In this document: piece after piece, positions 44,399 through 52,988 of the stretch
How positions within the stretch are numbered: position 1 is the first letter of the stretch
How the letters are laid out: every line of letters starts with the position of its first letter
Source of the DNA: Pseudomonas sp. RC10
GTDB lineage: Bacteria > Pseudomonadota > Gammaproteobacteria > Pseudomonadales > Pseudomonadaceae
Direction of reading: 5' to 3'
Length of the DNA stretch: 64,000 nucleotides
NCBI RefSeq assembly: GCF_038397775.1
Contig: NZ_CP151650.1
Location: forward strand, 5,718,501 to 5,782,500
Translations under genes and position numbers: made by a program
Notes under the pieces: model-generated
Seen by the model: the letters and a program-made list of their open reading frames with translations, nothing else
What the model was told of the DNA's origin: nothing
The model's database searches: none

Positions 44399-44560
44399 AA
44401 ACTCCTCCGCTTATTATTGTTGTGCAGGGTGTTATGGCATGTGGGTGATGCAGTGGGTCTCGTTGTGATCACTCCTACAAAAGCGGATTCGCGATATCGG
44501 TTGCATCGGAGTATAGATGTGCAAACTTCTAATAAGAACGCACATAAAAGCAGGTCTATC

Positions 44561-45508
44561 ATGCAAAAACACATCACCTCCCTGAGCGCATTGAACTGGG
44601 ATGACCTGAAGTTTTTTCTTGAAGTGGCGCGCACCCGCAAGGCGAGTTCAGCGGCCAAACGGCTGGCGGTGGACTACACCACTGTGTCGCGGCGGATCAA
44701 CTCGCTGGAGGCATCGCTCGGCACCTTGTTGTTCGAAAAGTCACGCAACAACGGCTTCGTGCTGACCGCAGAAGGTCAGCGTTTGCTGAGTTCGGCGGAG
44801 TCTATCGAAAGCACCTTGCACATTGCCTGCGAACAAGTCTCAGGGTCCGGCGTCGCGTTATCGGGCCATGTGCGCATGGGCTGCACCGAAGGTTTCGGCA
44901 GTTTCTTCGTGACCCCACAACTGAGCCACTTCACCGACACCTACCCCGCCATCTCGGTAGACATCCTGCCCCTGCCGCACTTCATCAGCCTGTCCAAACG
45001 CGAAGCAGACATCGTCATCGCCCTGGAGCGCCCGGAACATGGGCCTTATGTCGTCTGCAAACTGTGCGATTACAGCTTGCGCCTGTACGCGACGCAGGAA
45101 TACCTCGACCAACATCCGCCCATCCGCAAGACCGATGATCTGGTGGGCCATCCTTTCATCAGCTACGTCGACGACCTGGCCTTCAGCCCGGAATTGCTCT
45201 ACCTCAACAATTTGCTCCCCGACGTCCACGCCCACCTGCGCAGCACCAGCGTGGTCGCCCAATACGTCGCGGCGTTGCAGGGTCGGGCACTGGCGATCCT
45301 GCCCTGCTTCCTTGCCGCCCAGGATCCACGGCTGCTGCCGGTGTTGCCCGAAGAGGTGAACATCACCCGGCAGTTCTGGATGTATTGCCGCGAGGACCTG
45401 CGCAAGCTTAAGCGCATCACTCTGTTGTGGGATTACATCCGCCAGACCACCGAGCAGAATCAGGCGTTTTTGCTAGGGGAGACGCGGGTGATGAGTTTTG
45501 TGGATTAG
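44561..45508 (+). CDS. LysR-family transcriptional regulator of the MFS-mmsAB operon
   Basis: The 315-residue protein starts at ATG 44561 (MQKHITSLSALNWDDLKFF). The frame is open for more than 1.5 kb upstream only because it is antisense to the MFS gene. The winged helix contains KASSAAKRLAVDYTTVSRRINSLE (span about residues 29-52), followed by a short LysR effector domain. Divergent placement, with 162 bases to the MFS start, implies control of the transport and catabolic operon. Confidence 0.92.
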   Translation: MQKHITSLSALNWDDLKFFLEVARTRKASSAAKRLAVDYTTVSRRINSLEASLGTLLFEKSRNNGFVLTAEGQRLLSSAESIESTLHIACEQVSGSGVALSGHVRMGCTEGFGSFFVTPQLSHFTDTYPAISVDILPLPHFISLSKREADIVIALERPEHGPYVVCKLCDYSLRLYATQEYLDQHPPIRKTDDLVGHPFISYVDDLAFSPELLYLNNLLPDVHAHLRSTSVVAQYVAALQGRALAILPCFLAAQDPRLLPVLPEEVNITRQFWMYCREDLRKLKRITLLWDYIRQTTEQNQAFLLGETRVMSFVD

Positions 45509-45533
45509 TCGAGGAATCTAATTCACCGCAACC

Positions 45534-45624
45534 CTGTAGGAGTGAGCTTGCTCGCGATGACTGTCCGCCAGGTATAGATGTGTTGATTGAGTGAACGCAA
45601 TCGCGAGCAAGCTCACTCCTACAG
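45534..45624. repeat. REP pair, GTGAGCTTGCTCGCGA family
   Basis: Arms CTGTAGGAGTGAGCTTGCTC (from 45534) and GAGCAAGCTCACTCCTACAG (to 45624), about 45 bases apart, downstream of the LysR gene and upstream of the next operon's promoter. Confidence 0.95.
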
Positions 45625-45662
45625 AGAAACGTGCATCCACGTCTAAACCGCCCCTCGCCACC

Positions 45663-45686
45663 ATAGTTTAGAAATCTCTGAACTAT
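45663..45686. promoter_or_regulatory. Palindromic operator candidate
   Basis: ATAGTTTAGA (45663-45672) and TCTGAACTAT (45677-45686) are inverted with nine of ten pairs matched and a 4-base spacer. It overlaps the -35 area of a possible promoter whose -10 may be TATTCT (45702-45707). It looks like a regulator-binding site for the downstream operon. Confidence 0.5.
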
Positions 45687-45730
45687 GCATTTGAGCTTTC
45701 CTATTCTTTCCGTTCATCGGCCGAACCTAA

Positions 45731-45887
45731 GATCGGCTCCAATAAAGGAGCCCGTCCAGTAGAGACCCGGCCCGAAGATTGCCTTTTCTGATGTGACTGC
45801 CGCTGTACCCCGTTCCGGCTTGCGCCGTGGCGGAGCCATGTCTGAGGTCACGTGTCAGTCGCAAGACGCAATCTTTGGGGACGTTCG
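45731..45887 (+). ncRNA. Structured leader RNA, candidate cis-regulatory element
   Basis: The leader contains a perfect GGCTCC/GGAGCC hairpin (45735-45752), then CCCGAAGATTGC (45771-45782) which pairs over 12 positions (one G-U) with GCAATCTTTGGG (45868-45879). Inside that long stem CTGA/TCAG (45788-45791 / 45855-45858) and GTGAC/GTCAC (45793-45797 / 45847-45851) stack, capped by a GC-rich hairpin (45817-45837). The closing arm overlaps the ribosome binding site GGGGA (45877-45881) of the gene starting at 45888, so folding would block translation. I do not recognise it as a known riboswitch class. Confidence 0.55.
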
Positions 45888-46739
45888 ATGAAACTGGAAA
45901 TCTTCCGCACGATGTGGGGCTACACCGCGAGCAAGGCTCAGGCGCTGGATGAACTGCTTGAGGCCGGGTTCGACGGCATGGAAGCGCGCTTGCCGCTGAC
46001 GCCGGTCGAGCGTGCCGAGTTCGGTGCGTTTCTTCGGGCCAATCACCTGCCTTACATCGCCACGGTCTTCACCGCTTACGACGTTCTCCCTGAACAATCG
46101 GCGACCCTCGCCGAACACCTGACCGACCTCGAAAAGAAACTCGCCTGGTCCACCGAGTTGACGCCGCGCTTCGTCAACGTGCTGGCCGGGAACGACCGCT
46201 GGCAGCTGCCGCAACAAGTTGAGTTCTTCGGTCAGGCGCTGGAACTGGCGCGCAAGCATGGCCAGACCGTCACCTTCGAAACCCACCGCGCCCGCTCGCT
46301 GTTCAACCCGTGGGTGACACTGGAGCTGATTCGTCAGTTGCCGGACCTGCGCTTCACCAGCGACATCAGCCACTGGATCGTCACCTGCGAACGCCTGCTC
46401 AATGACCCGGAAGACGACCTCAGTGCCTTCGTCGAACGCGTTCATCACATCCAGGCTCGGGTCGGTTATGACCAGGGTCCGCAAGTCCCTCACCCCGCCG
46501 CGCCGGAGCGCGCCGTCGAACTGGCGTTCCATCAGCAGCACTGGGAAGCGGTCTGGACATCCCAACAGGCGCGCGGCTACCAGGTCACCACGCTGACCCC
46601 GGAATTCGGCGCTGACGGTTACCTGCATCACCTGCCCTTCACCAACGTTCCGGTGGCCGATCTGTGGTCGCTGAACGTGTGCATGGCCCAGATCGAACGT
46701 GAACATTTCCAGCGCTTCACCCACACAACAAGCCGATAA
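45888..46739 (+). CDS. Sugar phosphate isomerase/epimerase-like TIM-barrel protein
   Basis: The 283-residue protein starts at ATG 45888 ([12 protein letters not shown]), since the upstream in-frame GTG at 45852 lies within a leader RNA stem. It is an AP-endonuclease-2-like (xylose isomerase superfamily) barrel: [10 protein letters not shown] near residue 25, TFETHRARS with metal-ligand Glu and His near 128, FTSDISHW near 155, and HIQARVG. No specific substrate can be named. It heads an operon with an Fe(II)/2-oxoglutarate oxygenase and an amino-acid ABC transporter, so it may process the transported compound. Confidence 0.85.
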   Translation: MKLEIFRTMWGYTASKAQALDELLEAGFDGMEARLPLTPVERAEFGAFLRANHLPYIATVFTAYDVLPEQSATLAEHLTDLEKKLAWSTELTPRFVNVLAGNDRWQLPQQVEFFGQALELARKHGQTVTFETHRARSLFNPWVTLELIRQLPDLRFTSDISHWIVTCERLLNDPEDDLSAFVERVHHIQARVGYDQGPQVPHPAAPERAVELAFHQQHWEAVWTSQQARGYQVTTLTPEFGADGYLHHLPFTNVPVADLWSLNVCMAQIEREHFQRFTHTTSR

Positions 46740-46752
46740 GGAGCGTTTCGCC

Positions 46753-47829
46753 ATGCCTGATCAGTCTCAAGCGGCCGCCGTCTCGACCGAGCCAAGAGTG
46801 GCCAACTTCAGCAGCATTCCGGTGGTGGACATCGCCGGTCTGTTCAGCGCCGACATCACCGACCGTCAGGCCGTGGCCGACGAGCTCGGCAAGGCCGCGC
46901 GTGAGGTGGGCTTTCTGTACGTCAAGAATCACGGCATCGAGCCCGCGCTCATCGCGGGTTTGCGCCAGGCGGCCAAGGACCTGTTTGCCCAGTCGCTCGA
47001 CTACAAGATGCAGCATTACATCGGCACGTCCCGCAGCCATAAAGGCTTCGTCCCGGAAGGTGAAGAGGTGTATGCCAAGGGCAAGCCCGATCACAAGGAA
47101 GCCTTCGACATCGGCTTCGAAGTGGGCGACGAAGACCCGCTGGTGATCGCCAAGACCCCACTGATCGGCGCGAACGAATGGCCGGATTTGCCCGGTTTCC
47201 GCGCCGCCGTCGAAGCCTATTACGCCGCCGTGTTCGCCTTGGGTCGTCGCCTGTTCGACGGTTTCGCGTTGGCCTTGGGCCTTGAGGAAGGCTACTTCGA
47301 GGCGATGGTCACGCGTCCGCCGTCCAAGCTGCGCCTGATCCACTACCCCTTCGACGGCGCCGCGCAGGATGCGCCCGGTATTGGTGCGCACACCGACTAC
47401 GAGTGCTTCACCATGCTGCTGGCCGACAAGCCGGGGCTTGAGGTGATGAACGATCTGGGCCAGTGGATCGACGCGCCGCCAGTGGAAGGCGCGTTCGTGG
47501 TGAACATCGGCGACATGCTGGAGGTGATGACCGCTGGTACGTTCGTTGCTACGGCTCATCGGGTACGCACGGTCAGCGAGGAGCGTTATTCCTTCCCGCT
47601 GTTCTTCGCCTGCGACTTCCACACCCAGATCAAACCGCTGCCTCAATTCGAGAAAGAGGGCACGGAGTACGAAGCGATCACCATCGGCGAACACATGTTC
47701 GGCCAGGCTTTGCAGACGTATCAGTACCTGCGTCGCAAGGTCGAGAACGGCGAACTCAAGCTGTACGAAAAGGCGCGTAAGCCTTCGAGCTTCGGCCATT
47801 TGAAGCATCAGGCACAGGACGCGTCCTGA
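46753..47829 (+). CDS. Fe(II)/2-oxoglutarate-dependent oxygenase, isopenicillin N synthase family
   Basis: The 358-residue protein is taken from ATG 46753 ([12 protein letters not shown]), 13 bases after the previous stop. It has the DIOX_N segment ([23 protein letters not shown]) and the double-stranded helix with the iron ligands in [14 protein letters not shown] (H-x-D), the distal His in VATAHRVR, and RYSFPLFF with the 2-oxoglutarate Arg. Such enzymes hydroxylate or cyclise amino acids or related small molecules. With the ABC transporter genes that follow, the substrate is probably an imported amino-acid-like compound. Confidence 0.92.
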   Translation: MPDQSQAAAVSTEPRVANFSSIPVVDIAGLFSADITDRQAVADELGKAAREVGFLYVKNHGIEPALIAGLRQAAKDLFAQSLDYKMQHYIGTSRSHKGFVPEGEEVYAKGKPDHKEAFDIGFEVGDEDPLVIAKTPLIGANEWPDLPGFRAAVEAYYAAVFALGRRLFDGFALALGLEEGYFEAMVTRPPSKLRLIHYPFDGAAQDAPGIGAHTDYECFTMLLADKPGLEVMNDLGQWIDAPPVEGAFVVNIGDMLEVMTAGTFVATAHRVRTVSEERYSFPLFFACDFHTQIKPLPQFEKEGTEYEAITIGEHMFGQALQTYQYLRRKVENGELKLYEKARKPSSFGHLKHQAQDAS

Positions 47830-47888
47830 TGCCCCACACCCCATCCCAACACACCGTGCCTTACCTTCCTGACGTGGAGTCACCGACG

Positions 47889-48707
47889 ATGCGCAACACT
47901 TTGAACACTGCTGTTCGCTTGACCGTTCTTGCCACCGCCGTGCTCGGCAGCTCTTTGTTACAGGCTACGGTTGCCCACGCTGCCACCACTGTGACACCTG
48001 GCCAGTTCAAGGTCGGCATGGAGATTACCTACCCGCCGTTCGAATCCTACGACGAGAAGAAAAACGTTGTCGGCTCCGACCCTGACCTGTCGCGCCTGCT
48101 GGCCAAGCACATGGACCTGAAAGCCGAGTTCGTCGACACCAAGTTCTCCAGCTTGATCCTGAGCCTGAACGCCGGTCACTACGATGCGATCATCTCGGGC
48201 ATGTACATTACCCCTGAGCGTCAGACCCAGGCCCAGACCATTGCCTACGCCAAGACCGGCGCCGCGATCATGGTGCTTAAAGACAGCACGATCAAACCCA
48301 AGGTGCCGGAAGACCTGTGCGGCCTGAAAGTCGGCCTGGAGAAAGGCACGACGTGGGTCGCCCAATTCAACAAGCTCTCCACCGATTACTGCGTGCCGAA
48401 CAACAAGGGCGCGATTTCGGTCAGCGAATTCCCGTCCGCGCCGGAAGTGACCCAGGCGCTGCTGTCGGGCAACGTGCAGGCTCAGGTCGAAATCGACGGC
48501 GCGGCGGGCATGATCGCCGAACGCACCAAAGGTCGTGTGGTGGTCAGCACCGAGCACTCGATCTACCAGCAGACCCTCGGCATCTACGTGAAGAAAGGCA
48601 ACGACGAGTTGTATCAGGCGTTGCTCAAGGCCTTCGACGAAACCAAGAAATCCGGTGAGTACGCGGCGCTGCTGAAGAAGTACAACCTGGAAGAGCCGAG
48701 TAATTAA
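47889..48707 (+). CDS. Amino-acid ABC transporter periplasmic binding protein
   Basis: The 272-residue protein starts at ATG 47889 behind GGAG (47877-47880), which gives a signal peptide (MRNTLNTAVRLTVLATAVLG... cut near AHA). An ATG at 47829 overlapping the oxygenase stop would add 20 unlikely residues. The mature SBP_bac_3 fold shows FKVGMEITYPPFESYDE, LLAKHMDLKAEFVDTKFSSL and DAIISGMYITPERQ. The ligand is unknown. A REP pair separates it from the fused permease-ATPase gene. Confidence 0.92.
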   Translation: MRNTLNTAVRLTVLATAVLGSSLLQATVAHAATTVTPGQFKVGMEITYPPFESYDEKKNVVGSDPDLSRLLAKHMDLKAEFVDTKFSSLILSLNAGHYDAIISGMYITPERQTQAQTIAYAKTGAAIMVLKDSTIKPKVPEDLCGLKVGLEKGTTWVAQFNKLSTDYCVPNNKGAISVSEFPSAPEVTQALLSGNVQAQVEIDGAAGMIAERTKGRVVVSTEHSIYQQTLGIYVKKGNDELYQALLKAFDETKKSGEYAALLKKYNLEEPSN

Positions 48708-48724
48708 AGGCTGATGCTCCATCC

Positions 48725-48816
48725 CTTGTAGGAGTGAGCTTGCTCGCGATGGCGTTGAATCAGTCAACACTGATATGTCTGACTAACCGCCATCGCGAGC
48801 AAGCTCACTCCTACAG
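48725..48816. repeat. REP pair, GTGAGCTTGCTCGCGA family
   Basis: Arms CTTGTAGGAGTGAGCTTGCT (from 48725) and AGCAAGCTCACTCCTACAG (to 48816) flank about 45 bases. It sits within the operon between binding protein and permease-ATPase genes, where REP elements often stabilise the upstream message. Confidence 0.95.
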
Positions 48817-48869
48817 AAATCGCGCTTGATAGAGATTTCCCCGCAGGGTCTGGCCCCGCTGAGGTGTGT

Positions 48870-50420
48870 ATGCAATTCGAATGGTCCTACTTTTTTTCGC
48901 TGTTCTCGGTCTCGGACTTCTGGGAATCCTGCATCACGGTGATCGAACTCAGCGCCTTGGGCTGGTTCATTGGCATGCTCTTGGGGTTTCTACTGGCCTC
49001 GGCCAAGCTCTCGACCGCGCGCTGGATCAGCGTGCCTGCGTCGATTTATATCTGGTTCTTCCGTAGCGTCCCGCTGCTGGTGCTGGTGGTGTTCACCTAC
49101 AACCTGCCGCAGATGTTTCCCATCACCCGTGAAGTGCTGTCCAATCCCTTCTACTCCGGCCTGTTGGCGCTGGTCGTCACCGAAGCGGCGTACATGGCCG
49201 AGATCCACCGGGGCGGCCTGATTTCCGTGGCCAAGGGTCAGAAAGAGGCCGGGCGTGCATTGGGCGTAGGATTGATCGGCATGCAGCGTCTGATCGTGAT
49301 CCCGCAGGCCTTCCGCATTTCCCTGCCGACGCTGATCAACGAATACATCACCGTGGTGAAACTGACCTCGCTGGTGTCAGTGATTTCCCTGACCGAGCTG
49401 CTCACTGTCGGCCAGCGTCTGTACGCGCAAAACTTCCTGGTGATGGAAACCCTGTCGGCGGTCGCGGTGTATTACGTGATGATCGTGACCGTGTTCGGCT
49501 GGCTGTTTCACTGGCTCGAACAGCACCTGGAACTGAACAACCGCAAGCCGCAAACCCTCGACGACAGCGCCCTCGCCCGTCTGCGCTCGACGCTGATCGC
49601 ACAGCCCGCCAAGGCCCGCCAGTCCGACGCAGGTCCGGGTTCGGCCCCTGCCTTGCAGCTGGTGAACATTCATAAGAGCTACGGCCATCACGAGGTGCTC
49701 AAGGGCATCAGTCTGGACGTGAATCCGGGGCAGGTGATCTCGATCATCGGGCCTTCAGGGTCGGGTAAAACCTCGCTGATCCGCACTGTGAACAGCCTGG
49801 AAAGCATCGACAAGGGCGAGATCATTCTCTTCGGTGAAGGCTTCATCCATGCCGGTGACAGCCCCAATGCGCCGCAGATTCGCCGGGGTGTGCAGCGCAT
49901 CGGCATGGTGTTCCAGAACTTCAACCTGTTCCCCCATCGCACGATCCTGGACAACGTGACCCTCGCCCCACGTTATCACGGCCGCGACAAGGCCATCAGC
50001 GAACAGCGCGCCTATGCCCTGCTCGACAAGGTTGGCCTGCTCGCCCACGCGCACAAATACCCGCACCAACTCTCGGGCGGTCAGCAGCAGCGTGTGGCCA
50101 TTGCCCGGGCGCTGGCGATGGACCCGCAGATCATGCTGTTCGACGAACCGACGTCCGCGCTCGACCCGGAACTGGTCAGCGAGGTGTTGAAAGTCATCGG
50201 CGACCTGGCGAAAGAAGGCATGACCATGCTCATCGTCACCCACGAAATGGACTTTGCGCTGTCGATTTCCGACCGTGTGATTTTCATGGAGAACGGCGTG
50301 GTGCAAGTCGATGCTTCGCCACAGACCATCCTCGCTGACCAGTGCGGCGAGCGGGTGCGCAAGTTCATGGGGCTGGACAGCCTGGCCACTCAACCGGAGC
50401 CCGTGCGCAAGGAAGCATGA
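48870..50420 (+). CDS. Fused amino-acid ABC transporter permease and ATP-binding protein
   Basis: The 516-residue protein joins a HisM/GlnP-type permease (about residues 1-225, with AEIHRGGLISVAKGQKEAGRALG, span about 108-130, as its EAA region) to a complete polar amino-acid ATPase (about residues 260-510: Walker A GPSGSGKTS near 294, signature LSGGQQQR near 401, LFDEPTSALDPE). A 35-residue linker joins them. GTG 48864 is an alternative start; ATG 48870 is closer to GAGG. A dimer of the fusion would supply all membrane and ATPase subunits. The reading frame is uninterrupted across the junction. Confidence 0.93.
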   Translation: MQFEWSYFFSLFSVSDFWESCITVIELSALGWFIGMLLGFLLASAKLSTARWISVPASIYIWFFRSVPLLVLVVFTYNLPQMFPITREVLSNPFYSGLLALVVTEAAYMAEIHRGGLISVAKGQKEAGRALGVGLIGMQRLIVIPQAFRISLPTLINEYITVVKLTSLVSVISLTELLTVGQRLYAQNFLVMETLSAVAVYYVMIVTVFGWLFHWLEQHLELNNRKPQTLDDSALARLRSTLIAQPAKARQSDAGPGSAPALQLVNIHKSYGHHEVLKGISLDVNPGQVISIIGPSGSGKTSLIRTVNSLESIDKGEIILFGEGFIHAGDSPNAPQIRRGVQRIGMVFQNFNLFPHRTILDNVTLAPRYHGRDKAISEQRAYALLDKVGLLAHAHKYPHQLSGGQQQRVAIARALAMDPQIMLFDEPTSALDPELVSEVLKVIGDLAKEGMTMLIVTHEMDFALSISDRVIFMENGVVQVDASPQTILADQCGERVRKFMGLDSLATQPEPVRKEA

Positions 50421-50473
50421 GCGGCTATCGTGGAGCGACATGATCCCTGCATCACGTCACCCCGGAGCCTGAA

Positions 50474-50746
50474 ATGGACAACTACACCCCGCTGAACTGC
50501 GATCTCTACGACTACCTGGAGATCGCCTGCATGCACGGTTATCGCTTGAAGGTCGAAATGATCGACGGCACGGCCTTCGAGGGCCGGCCCGTCACCACCC
50601 GCACTGCGCCGAGCAAAGAAGAATTCCTGCAATTCGCCGACGGCCTCGATGAAGTGCGGATGGACCAGATGCTCGCCATCACCCCGCTGGACGACGGCGC
50701 CAGTTTTGGTCGGGTGGAGTTGGGCAATTCGTTTTGCGCGACGTGA
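50474..50746 (+). CDS. rof: Rho-binding antiterminator (Rof/YaeO-like)
   Basis: The 90-residue protein resembles the Rof family: PLNCDLYDYLEIACMHGYRLKVEM (span residues 6-29) opening an Sm-like beta barrel, and charged acidic patches. Rof proteins bind the Rho hexamer and inhibit termination at Rho-dependent sites. It has GGAG at 50464-50467, 7 bases before the start. It follows the ABC gene by 53 bases and could be read with it, but need not be functionally linked. The start is ATG 50474. Confidence 0.82.
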   Translation: MDNYTPLNCDLYDYLEIACMHGYRLKVEMIDGTAFEGRPVTTRTAPSKEEFLQFADGLDEVRMDQMLAITPLDDGASFGRVELGNSFCAT

Positions 50747-50775
50747 GGGAATTCAGTCAGGAGGACGCCTCAATC

Positions 50776-50868
50776 CCTGTAGGAGCGAATTCATTCGCGA
50801 AACGTTGGTACAGCCGATACACCCTCATCGCCTGATAACTCTTTCGCGAATGAATTCGCTCCCACAGG
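50776..50868. repeat. REP pair, GGAGCGAATTCATTCGCGAA family
   Basis: CCTGTAGGAGCGAATTCATT (from 50776, through CGCGAAA) and TTTCGCGAATGAATTCGCTC (through CCACAGG, to 50868) are inverted with about 40 bases between. Located between the convergent rof-like and recD genes. Confidence 0.95.
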
Positions 50869-50900
50869 TTGATCCCTCGCGGCCCCCCAAAAAGCGAAGG

Positions 50901-52988
50901 CTATAACGCCAACATCAACCCACTCAACCGCTTCACCTTGCGCCGCAGCGCTTCTTCGAACACGCCCTGTCGCGGCTCTATGAGGCTGAACCAGTTTTTC
51001 GCCCGCGTGATGCCGGTGTAAATCAGCTCCTTCGTCAGCACCGGGTTCAGCGCTTCGGGCAGAATCAACGCTGTGTGCGCAAACTCCGAGCCCTGGGATT
51101 TGTGCACGGTCATGGCGTACACCGTTTCGACATCATTGAGCCGGCTCGGCAGCACGAAACGCACGCCGCCCTCGCCATCGTTGCGCGGAAACGCCACGCG
51201 CAGCGCCGTGCGGTTTTCCTCGACCGGGCCTTCCGGCAAACGGAGCGCGATACCAATGTCGCCGTTCATCAAACCCAGTCCGTAATCGTTGCGGGTCATC
51301 AATACGGGGCGGCCTTCGTACCATTGCTGATCACTCTCGATCAGGTCGGCAGCGAAGAGCGTCTGAGTGATGCGCTGATTCAACCCCTCAACGCCCCACG
51401 GCCCCTTGCGCACGGCACACAACAGCTGGAATTCGTCGAACGCGTTCAGCACCTTGCGCGCCCACTCGACGCAACGCGGGTCTTCGATCGACGTGAGCCC
51501 TTGTGGCCGCTCGCTGCGCATCAGGGTCAGATAATGCCGATAACCCTGAGGGCCGCCGCCGTGGCCGTCGAGCAACAAACGCGACAACGCCCGATCCTGC
51601 TCGCCCTTGAGCGCCAACGAATACAGGTCCGTATAACCGCCGTTGACCAACAGCGCTCGGGCGTCCTGGTCCTGCTGCTGATTGACCCGTTTCGCCAGTT
51701 GCCCAATGCCGCTGCCCGCCACGAAACGCCGCGAGTGACGCAACATCACCACCTGCTGCGCCAGAGCATGTTGCTGCGGGTCGCCCTGTTGCAGCCCGCT
51801 TTTGCTCAAGTCCTCGCCGCTGACCGACTCAAGCCACGCTTGCGTGTCGGCGCTGTACATCCCCGCTTCGGCATCGCGACACAGATCGCCCAACACTGCC
51901 CCCGCTTCCACCGACGCCAGCTGATCCTTGTCACCCAACAACACCATGCGCGCGTGGGGCGGCAAAGCGTCGAGCAGATTGGCCATCATTTCCAGATCAA
52001 TCATCGACGCCTCGTCCACCACCAGCACGTCCAGTGGCAACGGGTTGCCCGCGTGGTGGCGGAAGTGCCGCGTGCCGGGCCGACTGCCGAGCAAGCGGTG
52101 CACCGTGGTCACGTCGCTGGGGATTTTCTGCCGCACGTCTTCGGATACATCGAGGCTTTGCACCTGATGACTGATGGACTCGGTCAGGCGCGCCGCTGCC
52201 TTGCCCGTGGGCGCTGCGAGTCGAATACGCAGCGGTTTGCCGCGCTCCACCGCAGGGGATTGCAGCAGCGCCAGAAGACGCACGACCGTGGTGGTTTTGC
52301 CCGTACCGGGACCACCCGTGATGATGCTGAACGCACCGCGCGTGGCAATGGCACAGGCGAGTTTCTGCCAGTCGATCAGCGCATCCGGTGCAGTGCTTGC
52401 GTTCCCGAACAGAGCGTCCAGACGCTGGGCCAGGTCGCTCGCCGCGGGTTCGGTTTGGCCGAGACGACGATGCAGCGCGGCGTCGATCCTGCGCTCATAC
52501 GTCCAATACCGCCGCAGGTACAGGCGACGGTCCGACAACACCAATGGCTTCTGTCCTGCCGTCGTGCTGCTGTCGCCCGCCTTCGCGACAAGAGGGCTGT
52601 CCGCCAACGCCTGACACCAGGTCGCGCCGTCCAACGCCTTCAGCAGTGTGGAGGGCAGCAACATCGGCGTTTGCAGCACGTCGCCTTCGGGCGGCAGCGA
52701 CAGCGCAAAATCAGGCTCTTTGAGGGTTTCGTAGAGATCGAGACAGACATGACCGTGACCGAGCTGATGGCTGGTCAACGCTGCCGCAAGCAGCACCAGC
52801 GAATCGGCCGCTGGATCGAGGTCTGCCAAAAAACCCACGAAGGCCTTGTCCAGCGCTCGCAACCAGCCGCGCTCGACCCAGCGCTCCAGCAGCAATAACA
52901 AATCGTCTACGCGGCTCAGGGGCTTTAGCGCGGCCAGGCTCTCGGCGTCCAGCGGCGTGGGCAGCAAATGCGCGAAGGTGCGGTTCAT
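50901..52988 (-). CDS. recD: Exodeoxyribonuclease V alpha subunit RecD
   Basis: The 695-residue helicase has Walker A GGPGTGKTTTV (about residues 232-242), VVDEASMIDLEMM as motif II, LLGDKDQLASVEAG as motif III, and the C-terminal TVHKSQGSEF motif of superfamily 1 helicases. RecD is the fast 5'-3' motor of RecBCD. Its ATG overlaps the recB stop (ATGA), so it is translationally coupled as the last gene of recC-recB-recD. Confidence 0.96.
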   Translation of the reverse strand: MNRTFAHLLPTPLDAESLAALKPLSRVDDLLLLLERWVERGWLRALDKAFVGFLADLDPAADSLVLLAAALTSHQLGHGHVCLDLYETLKEPDFALSLPPEGDVLQTPMLLPSTLLKALDGATWCQALADSPLVAKAGDSSTTAGQKPLVLSDRRLYLRRYWTYERRIDAALHRRLGQTEPAASDLAQRLDALFGNASTAPDALIDWQKLACAIATRGAFSIITGGPGTGKTTTVVRLLALLQSPAVERGKPLRIRLAAPTGKAAARLTESISHQVQSLDVSEDVRQKIPSDVTTVHRLLGSRPGTRHFRHHAGNPLPLDVLVVDEASMIDLEMMANLLDALPPHARMVLLGDKDQLASVEAGAVLGDLCRDAEAGMYSADTQAWLESVSGEDLSKSGLQQGDPQQHALAQQVVMLRHSRRFVAGSGIGQLAKRVNQQQDQDARALLVNGGYTDLYSLALKGEQDRALSRLLLDGHGGGPQGYRHYLTLMRSERPQGLTSIEDPRCVEWARKVLNAFDEFQLLCAVRKGPWGVEGLNQRITQTLFAADLIESDQQWYEGRPVLMTRNDYGLGLMNGDIGIALRLPEGPVEENRTALRVAFPRNDGEGGVRFVLPSRLNDVETVYAMTVHKSQGSEFAHTALILPEALNPVLTKELIYTGITRAKNWFSLIEPRQGVFEEALRRKVKRLSGLMLAL

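Noticed and set aside
42983..44560. Upstream extension of the LysR gene to an 841-residue protein
   Set aside because: The extension is antisense to the MFS gene. Family length and the start at ATG 44561 fit a normal 315-residue LysR protein.
51075..52898. Open frame of 607 codons on the plus strand
   Set aside because: Lies entirely antisense to recD, which has all helicase motifs.
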